A DNA stretch of 64,000 nt from Mytilus galloprovincialis (lineage: Eukaryota > Mollusca > Bivalvia > Mytilida > Mytilidae): positions 73,352,268-73,416,267 of the forward strand of contig NC_134847.1 of the NCBI RefSeq assembly GCF_965363235.1, given 5' to 3'. A program made the position numbers and the translations under genes. Positions 56,181 through 64,000 of this stretch are shown here, in pieces. Each line of letters begins with the position of its first letter. The stretch's first letter is position 1. The notes under the pieces are model-generated. The model saw nothing but the letters and a program-made list of their open reading frames with translations, did not search any database and was not told the DNA's origin.

Positions 56181-57780
56181 TGTCTGTAAAATACTATAAG
56201 TAAATCATATATCTTAATATTTCCGACTTATTTTACGGTCGTTGTCGTTTGTTGCTGTAAGTCGTACTTGTGTTTTGTTTTGTTTGTTGTTGTGTAAATA
56301 AATTAGGTGGATGGTTTTCTCGTTTGAATTGTTTTACATTTTCATTGTCGATGCATTGTATTTTTTTATATGTGTTTTCCTCATAGCTAGGGGTCGTGCG
56401 ATAGTTGTCACTTTTGCAATACCCGATCCTAATTTTTTCTCATAAGCACGTGCATCAAAGTGCTTAAACCGGAAAATCCTGTTTAATGATACACACAATT
56501 TTTATGACTGAATAAGAAATATATTCTTCCCTTTCTCTGTCTTTTTATGCCGAATAATTTATAAAGATCGATATACAAAATATAAAAATTAAATAAATGA
56601 GAAACATCGAATAACACCTCACTCCCTTTCACGATTTTCTAATGGATTAGTTTTGTTAGATATAAAAATTATCTGATAATATTGTGGTAATATTTTTTTA
56701 TCTTTTTTATAATGTCTTTCATGAATTCAGATTTTGTATTTTATTACTTTTTGTTGATAATAACAAATTATTGAATATGACCTGTTTAATATATTTTCGT
56801 TTATTCGGTCAGATATGTTTACATGTTATATCATCATTTTTTTGTTTATCATAATGTTCAACACTCTTTACGGTGACGCACATTCGCAGACAATAGTAGT
56901 TTTTTTTATCGTTGAATACCATTCGAATAGTCCAAATTATTACCCTCATTTGGATTAAAGTATAGGCTGTATCACCGTGTAATTCTGTTTAGACAATAAT
57001 TTGTATTATGACTGTCTTATTTTTCTTTTGGCAACCTTTATCATCTGTAACTGTTCAAAATGTACAAGGTAACTACGGTATCAAGATGTGTCATTTTTAA
57101 CCGTCATTATACTGTTGGATAGGGGAGCTTTAATTATCCACACTTTTGCTGTGGAATGGAACTAGAGCATGTAGATTAGACTCCGAAATATCATTATTTA
57201 CAATACCTTTCAAAATGTCTGCTAATATCTATAAATAATGTAATGTATGTTGTGTCCTTTATGGATGCTTTCAAATTATTCTGTTATCCTTATTCTGTAA
57301 AGTATCAAAAGTCTTTCCCTATTTCACATAACCAAAATGACAAAAACAGTTTCCAGTGATCTAAGTTTACATACGACCTAATTGGTGATATCCGTTTTCT
57401 CTAATCATATGATTTTTATTAAGTTGTTTCTTCCGTTGTAAAGGGATTTCCATTGACTCGAGATTATTATACAAAAATACTCGCCTAACGGTAAAAAAAA
57501 ATAACATTTATTCATTCACATCGGCAACTATGATTGAAAGCTATTTTAACTTTTTGATCATTGAAAAAGTAATCAAATTCAAACGGCAATGCAAATCATA
57601 ATTTAAAAAGGACAAACAACACACTACCGTAGAGAAACTAGAAGAAATATAACAGACAACAACGATATCCACCGGATCACAGGCTCCTGACAGGCAAATC
57701 AAAAACGTAGTGGTATTCATTTTTTATGCCAGAGCCCAACCGTCTCCCATACTGAAATTAATTATAAAAGGTACCAGGAT
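56181..57780. other. Upstream region of gene F
   Basis: No exon is recognised, although a 5'-UTR exon is expected. A weak R2 fragment lies at about 56240-56400, and an R2-like segment at about 57590-57760. The remainder is AT-rich. Confidence 0.45.
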
Positions 57781-57791
57781 TCTAATTTAGT

Positions 57792-57835
57792 AAGCCAGAC
57801 GCGCGTTTCGTCTACATAAGACTCGTCAGTGACGC
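57792..57835 (-). ncRNA. Hammerhead ribozyme upstream of gene F, variant core
   Basis: On the minus strand, stem I is GCGUCA/UGGCUU and the core is CUGACGA (U7 change), with stem II GUC/GAC, GAAA, stem III and GUC intact. It is possibly active. The adjacent retrozyme body is truncated and followed at about 58209-58253 by another copy that lacks the cleavage site. Confidence 0.6.
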
Positions 57836-58253
57836 TCATATCAAAATATTTATAAAGCCAAACAAGTACAAAGTTGAAGAGCCTTGAGGTCCCAAAATTC
57901 CAATATATATATTTATTCTATATCTATGAAACTTTTGTAGGTTTTTCTATATGAATGGTGGTTGAATAAATAAGTATATTCACCTACGGAAAAAGTATAT
58001 TTTCAGCGCAAAAAGGCCAGAATTAAGACGCACAATTACTTAAAAGGTGATAAAAAACAGGATTCTAAACAGTTTTTGAAATATATTAACAACCAGAAGT
58101 CAGAAAAACAGCGAATACCACCACGTTAGACTCGGAAAAACAAGACGGCCTATACAGACCAACAGAAAGCAGAGGCATTGAATACGCAGTTTAATTAGTT
58201 ATCAAAGGTACCAACGTTTCGTCTACATAAGGCTCATCAGTGACGCTCATATA

Positions 58254-60121
58254 AAAATATTTATAAAGCCAAACTAGTACAAAGTTGAAAAGCATTGAGG
58301 ATCCAAAATTCCAAAAGGTGTTGCCAAATACGGCTAAGGTAATATATGTCTGGAATAAGAAAATCCTTAGTTTTTCGAAAAATTCAATGTTTTGTTACAG
58401 CACACCACATGTTATAAACAGCTGCGTCATGAGCGCATGATACGCCCCTCAATTTTTCAAAGAGTAAAGTTCAACAACTTCTCCATGTCTTATCAGAAAT
58501 TCACGAAAAACTGAAGAGAGGTTATCTTAATATATATATTAACCAGTCACCACATTTTCATGATAACTACTCAAAGCATTGTCTGAAATCTGGAACAACC
58601 CCCCCCCCCCCTTTTCCTCATTTTTTTATGAATAAGATTCCATAAACAGGCGTATAAAAACCATTTGGAAAAATTATGACAAGTAAGATAAGTTGCAGCA
58701 CAAAATCAACTAACAAAGACAATGTACACGAAATACTGTCATAAGTGTATTTGTAGTAAGAGAAAACTTATTCGAACCCCAATTTCAACTGATAACTTAC
58801 CCATGATTATCTGAACTACAAGTTCAATTAGTTTACCTCCAACGGAACAAGAGTGAATACATCCTTAAAAGTATCAGAAACACATGATCTTGACGTGTTA
58901 TGCCACGTTATTAGTATCGGCGGTCATTTGGACCATAAGTTTATCAAAGCAAAACATATATAGAGGTCAATGTGCTTGTTTTCGAGATATTAGCCATTGA
59001 AATTTTGGCGGGAAAATGTTATCTCTTGATTTTTCTTAGCTTTATCATTGACAAGTTAAACTTCTCAAAAACTATTAGAAAAAATTAAGATTTTATAAGA
59101 CTTTTAATTTCCTGTTTACAAAACTTAAGGATTTTCTTATCCCAGACATAGATTACCTTAGCCGTATTTGGCACTTTTTGGAATTTCGGATCCTCAATGC
59201 TCTTCAACTTTGTACTTGTTTGACTTTATAAACATTTTGATATGAGCGTCACTGGTGAGTCTTATGTAGACGAAACGCGCGTCTGGCTTACTAAATTATA
59301 ATCCTGGTACCTTTTATAATTAATTTCAGTATGGGAGACGGTTGGGTTAATTATTTACAAATGGCTTTAAAGCTTTAATCCACTGAAATCGTTTTGTCTC
59401 ATTAGAGGGCATAACATGTAGTTTAAATGGAACCAAACAAAAACAGTCTTCGTGATTTTGTCCGTGTAATTCACAAAATGATACGTTCCAATCATTTAAT
59501 TTAGTTCCAATCATTTAAGTTACGACGATTATTAGAACATCCATTAACAGCACAAGAATTTCCACCCCCTTTCCCATAATTTTCGTTACTTGCCATGGTC
59601 ATATAAACATGAAATATGTGGAACAAAAACGTTATAAATGACCGATAATTATATAGACTATATAGGTTATTGATTGCACGTGCGTTATCATTCACGAGTG
59701 CTATGGCCGACGCACCACGTGACCTCTTAATGGCAGCGCACATGTTTTTGGGATAAGACTTGGATAAACCTGTCTATACATGCAAAAGATTTGTAAAAAT
59801 GAAAAATGGGGGTCAATGGGCAAATTTTTTTTAAGGCATTCAAATTGATAAAACCAGAGGATTTCGAAAATCTGACAAAAAATCCAAAACATGACAAGCG
59901 AACATCCTTAAGTCATGTATTAATATGTTAAAAAACAAAACCAATGCCACAAAAACGCATCAAAATAAAGACGACATAGTGATTATGACTACAAAAGGCC
60001 CTTCAGTGAAGTTGAAATAAAAAAGTTAGAAAGGCAAAATAGAGTACGAAATTGGAGACCATTGAGGAACAAAATACAGCTATGGTAAATAGTTATCAAA
60101 GGTGCCAGGATTTTAATTTAA
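58254..60121. other. Composite of nested repeat fragments
   Basis: No gene is seen. It contains part of a TTAA-type element (left part about 58960-59105; right part about 59780-59907, ending in TTAA at 59908-59911). This is interrupted by a retrozyme end with a hammerhead of altered core (59244-59287, CUGGUGA, probably inactive) and other DNA. Further retrozyme sequence follows at about 60000-60120. Confidence 0.5.
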
Positions 60122-60513
60122 GGAAGTTTGCTGCTCAGTTTCAAAATAAATAACTTTTCATAAAACAATTATATATATTGATAGTGGATTAGATGAAGAA
60201 TCAAAAAAGCAAAAAAAAATATAGGGGTCAATGTGCTTGTTTTCGAGATATAAGCCATTGAAATTTTGGCGGGAAAATGTTCTCTCTTGTTTTTTCATAG
60301 CTTTATCATTGACCAGTTAAAGTTCTCAAAAACCATTAAAAAATAAATAAAATTTTATAAAACTTTTACAAATGGCGTATAATTATACATATAAAAGATT
60401 AATGAAAGAAAAATGGGGGTTCATGGGCAATTTTTTTAAAGGCATTCAAATGGATAAAATCAGAGGATTTCGAAAATCTGACAAAATATCCAAAACATGA
60501 CAAGCAAACATCC
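60122..60513. mobile_element. TTAA-flanked MITE, compact copy
   Basis: A 392-bp element has ends ggaagtttgct (60122-60132) and agcaaacatcc (60503-60513), inverted repeats with one mismatch. The flanks are TTAA at left (60118-60121) and TCAA at right (60514-60517). It inserted into a minus-strand retrozyme just beside its hammerhead: without the insertion the flanks rejoin as the usual 'aatttaatacg' sequence. It provides the reference for the interrupted copies at 14314, 16771 and 19229. Confidence 0.75.
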
Positions 60514-60515
60514 TC

Positions 60516-60880
60516 AATACGTCAGACGCCCGTTTTGTCTACATAAGACTTATCAGTGACGCGCAGGTCATTATAGTTATAAAGCCAAAAAAGTACAAAG
60601 TTGAAGAGCATTGAGGACCCAAAATTCTTTAAAAAAATTGTGCTAAATACGGCAATCTATCTCCGATAATTATATTTTTAAAGCACTTTATAGTTTTTTA
60701 TAATCAGTGAAATACCGGTACAACATTTTTTAAGCCTGTTATTTATATCCTTTTGAAACCAATGTATTTAATTGTAGGTACCTACATGTCTGAGATTAAA
60801 TCTTCACCTAAAAGATAATAAGCCAATGTAGTGTTTATCATGTTTAATAAACTGTGCAGTTATTGATGTAAACGTCATCA
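60516..60880 (-). mobile_element. Retrozyme fragment with decayed hammerhead
   Basis: A minus-strand hammerhead remnant at about 60516-60560 (core CUGAUAA, so probably inactive) is followed by a short retrozyme body to about 60660. The rest is AT-rich without features. Confidence 0.5.
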
Positions 60881-61009
60881 AGTGGAGAAGGATCTGCTTG
60901 TTTCTAAATCCGTATGGGGCAGACTTCATACAGGTGCTTCTAAATAATAATTAAAAGAAGCCAGGTTACCCTTCACGTAAAGTTCCCCTGTATGGATGAC
61001 GTCTTCTCA

Positions 61010-61560
61010 CTACTAGTATATAGATGATTCAAAGTTTGGTGACTATTTTGAGCGCATCTATTCCAACGAACTTCAAAAATAGGATATAACATGTACAAAT
61101 AAGTTTGCCTCATATTTTAACTCATATCAAAACTGACAATGAGGATCGGTTGAGAACTAAACTTTATGACAGGAGAGCTTTCTTATTTTATACTAGCCCT
61201 TTCCATTAATATGTAGCAACATCACAGTAGAGCCTGCATATGGAGTATAAATCTCCCCGTTGCTGTCATACGCTAGTTCAAAGTTTACAGTTCCAATCAT
61301 GATACTTAATAAAGTGGTCGATTCTTACAAGGAAGCTTATGAACTAAGGGTTTGTCGAAGTAAACTTATAGTCGTCCCATCAAAAGTTTTACTTACGCTG
61401 TCATGATTTGTTTAAATGTTATGATAGTAAATCCGTGTCACAGCTGGTCACGGATGAGTTACCATTGTCGTACCCACACGATTCTGTACCTTTCCATGAT
61501 CGAGACTTCACAAAATACTACTTTTAAAGTTTATACCAAATTTGCACTTGCTGTGAGCAA
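61010..61560 (+). mobile_element. Fossil reverse-transcriptase element fragment
   Basis: A decayed piece of the same family as 31270-32150, recognised by a DDSKFGDYFERIY block near its left end. It is broken in many places and old. It lies between the two halves of an R5 repeat copy. Confidence 0.45.
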
Positions 61561-61760
61561 ATTATAAAATGTTAACCCCTGAGATGACCTCAGGATTGTT
61601 GAGGTTCTTTTGCCCTGTTTTTAGTTTTCTATGTAGTGTTTGTTGACTAATTGTGTTGTCGTCGTTTCACGAGGATTATTTGCCATGGGTATTGTTGCCT
61701 TTCTTTAACTAACGATTTCGTTTTTAAGCCTCTTCTTTTGCATCTTGTTTTTTTGGGTTT

Positions 61761-63457
61761 TTTTGTTTGATACTTGTTCTCAATGTACTCTATGCACTCT
61801 CTTTGGCTCACGATTTCTGCTGGGTAAGATAACTTTGAACATTATTCTTTATCTTTCTGCCTTTTGGACTCGGAATGATTGCATGGCTGATGATTGGTGG
61901 TTGATTTCCTGTGGCAACTAGGACATGCATATTCAAAACGAGAATATATTTATTTCACGTAACAGGTTCAGATGGTTATTAATAGGAATTTCACATGGTA
62001 GCAAGCTTACTTGGAAACATACTTCTGACTTCCAGCTCGCTAATACTTATAAATATCACATGCTAAGCGGATAATCACCAATTTCAAAGTATGTATTGTT
62101 AAAAAAAATACATCTTCATGCTACAAATAAGATAAAATCCACAAGATTCAAGCATTTATTGAAAAAAGTTAATACAACAAAACATTGATTAACATCAGGA
62201 AGTGGCAAGTAATTTTGTATTGTTCTAACACATACATATATTCACAATTTTGAAGATGTAATCAGAATACTAATACAATTCATTGTGCTCAATATGAACA
62301 GTTATTGTTGTTGAACAAATACCAATTTAACAACAGCAATGAAAACACAGTAGTGAAAAATGAATTGAAATCTTAATGCACATATTATTATAGAATTTCA
62401 AATGTGTGTGCAAATATAAATAAAGGTACTCGGATTTCATTTTGATTGTCCTGTTTAGTTTTCTGATGGTTAAGATCATGTATATCAAATGACGAATGTG
62501 TTAAACCATTTGATGTGTTTTAAGTTAAGATGATACCGTAACGCACCAGAGTTAAAGTCATACACATAAAACTGCAATAAAGTGAAAGAAATATAAATAT
62601 AAACGCAACAAAGTGAGAGAAAAAAATATACATATGTGATCTCATATAAAATATGATAACAAAAGGTCAAGACATTCATTGTCTAAATGCTTTAAGATAA
62701 GGAGTAAGAGATTTTTTCCTCGTTTAAACCTGTATTTATATTATTGAAAGGCTTGCATTTGTCCTCATATTTTATAGAAATTTCATTTTGAAGTACATAA
62801 ACTATGCAAGGTAATTACTAAATCTAGGTACAAATTAAGTATAGGTATACACAAGTAAAGTTTGATTATGTTGAACTTTGTTTCATTGAATTCAAAAGTG
62901 TAGAAAATTGACGGAAGATTAAAGTCTTTCATCTATTTGTATTTTATTTTAAATCCCCACGCTTTTAACCATATGTTCATCACTTATTATGCAACCGTGG
63001 AGACAGAATAGCTGAGTGGTGACCGGTGGGGAAAATAAGAACATTAATCTTGAATAATTCAAAATCTTTTAGAGGCTCTTATCTCTGATCCCTCACTTTT
63101 GAAAAATCTTGAAAAGACATATGGCAAAAATGAATTACTGCTTACAAGACGGTTTCTGTATCTCAAACATCTACACTGTTTTAATAAAAAATAATACAAA
63201 AATGTGCTCTCATATAAAATTGTTCCTTCGTAAGAAATAAGTAATTCATTTACAACATTTCAAACTGGCTTGTTTGTATACAGTCACATAAAATGGAAAT
63301 GATTGTTTTCAGTAGTACAAAACACTATCTAGTGTTCTATTCAAAATAGTCTTTACAAACTCTTTACACTAGATTAATAATTAACCAATATACAGCTTTG
63401 ATTGGTTATTGGATATAAATAACCGTCATTAAGCATCTTTCTCCAGATGACATTACT
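61761..63457. other. Gene-free stretch downstream of gene G
   Basis: AT-rich sequence in which I see no exon, bounded element or structured repeat. Confidence 0.5.
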
Positions 63458-63553
63458 TTAAGGAACTCCCATGTTGTTGAGCTCTCTGGCTTCTTGGCAA
63501 GCAGCACATGGTCCACAACATAAAATCACACAACAATCATCACACATGGAACC
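63458..63553 (-). CDS. PLAC8-family gene G, last coding exon (partial gene)
   Basis: This is the third coding exon of another PLAC8-family gene; the other exons would lie right of the window. It starts after a ttttag acceptor with GSMCDDC, continues CCVILCCGPCAACQEAREL and ends NNMGVP before TAA (63460-63458). Its length, 96 nt, equals that of genes D, E and F, and its sequence is nearest to gene F. The rest of the window (63554-64000) is its intron, with an R4 copy at about 63860-63940 and no other exon. Confidence 0.85.
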   Translation of the reverse strand, partial: GSMCDDCCVILCCGPCAACQEARELNNMGVP

Positions 63554-63859
63554 CTAAAATCAGACTTAGTCTAGTTAAAACGTGAATGATTTGATTAAAT
63601 AGTTTTACCGTCATAATATAAATGATACCTGCTTTAATAGCCAAGGTAAGTTGTAATTTGATTAAATGTTGCATGCTACTTCAGCTCCTTGAATCAGAGC
63701 TGAAAAGTGATAGAAATAATGCACTTATCTCTAATTTTCTGCAATATTACTGAATTCGAATCTCTCAAAGGTGACAGTTTCCGTAATTTAGCATTTTCGT
63801 ATGTGTTACCGGTACTATTTATGTATGGTGACTCCCCCCTATTCTGTGGTGAATGTCAA

Positions 63860-63940
63860 AAAGGGCTTGATGATGGAAGTGTTTTACGACCTGAAATGGT
63901 TTAACAGCCCTCGCACGGTCCACTTCATTGAATTCCGAGT
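63860..63940 (+). repeat. Dispersed repeat family R4
   Basis: A short block with 'gatgatggaagtgtttt' and 'acagccctcgcacggtc' shared with about 1500-1620 and 2575-2665. The class is not known; only three copies are seen in this window. Confidence 0.6.
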
Positions 63941-64000
63941 GCCAGTGTGGTTGTCTTGCTGTTTTGTGACTATAATCTCTATACTGCAAATAAGTTCTTT

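Noticed and set aside
59244-59287. Active hammerhead ribozyme
   Set aside because: The core reads CUGGUGA, changing the essential A6, so I list it only as a probably inactive remnant.

Overview
This is an AT-rich, intron-rich eukaryotic window with no bacterial-type gene packing. The best fit is a bivalve mollusc, most likely a mussel (Mytilus-like). Two things point there: the dispersed repeats, above all those carrying the core ctgatga / gacgaaacgcgcgtc, and a head-to-tail family of small cysteine-rich PLAC8 (cornifelin/onzin-like) genes. The organism is inferred from recognition, not from a search.

The only host genes I can support are seven PLAC8-family genes, all on the minus strand: A (299-554, first coding exon only, rest off the left edge), B (8455-13339), C (26411-29261), D (38157-41147), E (45595-47558), F (54126-56180) and G (63458-63553, last exon only, rest off the right edge). 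Every complete gene has the same plan. A Pro/Gln-rich first coding exon ends one base into a codon, a second exon is exactly 140 nt, and a third exon of 93 or 96 nt carries the stop. Deduced proteins are 141-163 aa. Genes A-C resemble one another, as do D-E and F-G, so neighbours look like tandem duplicates. The first coding exon of B lies in a 2457-2458 bp unit repeated three times (12696-20067), giving three copies of the same start exon over one set of downstream exons.

The rest is introns and intergenic DNA packed with mobile elements. The most notable is a repeat family whose conserved core folds as a type I hammerhead ribozyme (stem I GCGUCA/UGGCGU, core CUGAUGA...GAAA, cleavage after GUC). 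It occurs as dispersed monomers and dimers, and as a tandem array at about 9790-10855 with 352-nt spacing between predicted cleavage sites. That is the architecture of retrozymes, non-autonomous retroelements that yield small circular RNAs. Copies lie on both strands, including inside and just upstream of PLAC8 gene E in the sense direction.

Other mobile DNA includes two 5'-truncated LINE tails (one with a 13-bp target duplication), several short DNA transposons (PIF/Harbinger-like 6389-7051, a TTAA-flanked family, 38804-39059, 55086-55265, 51238-51414), foldback elements (33806-33956, 52857-53022), four old decayed reverse-transcriptase fossils resembling Penelope-type elements, two minisatellites, and five further dispersed repeat families called R1-R5 here. 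Nesting gives a relative order in one place: a TTAA element was hit by a LINE, and the block was later tandemly triplicated together with the PLAC8 exon.
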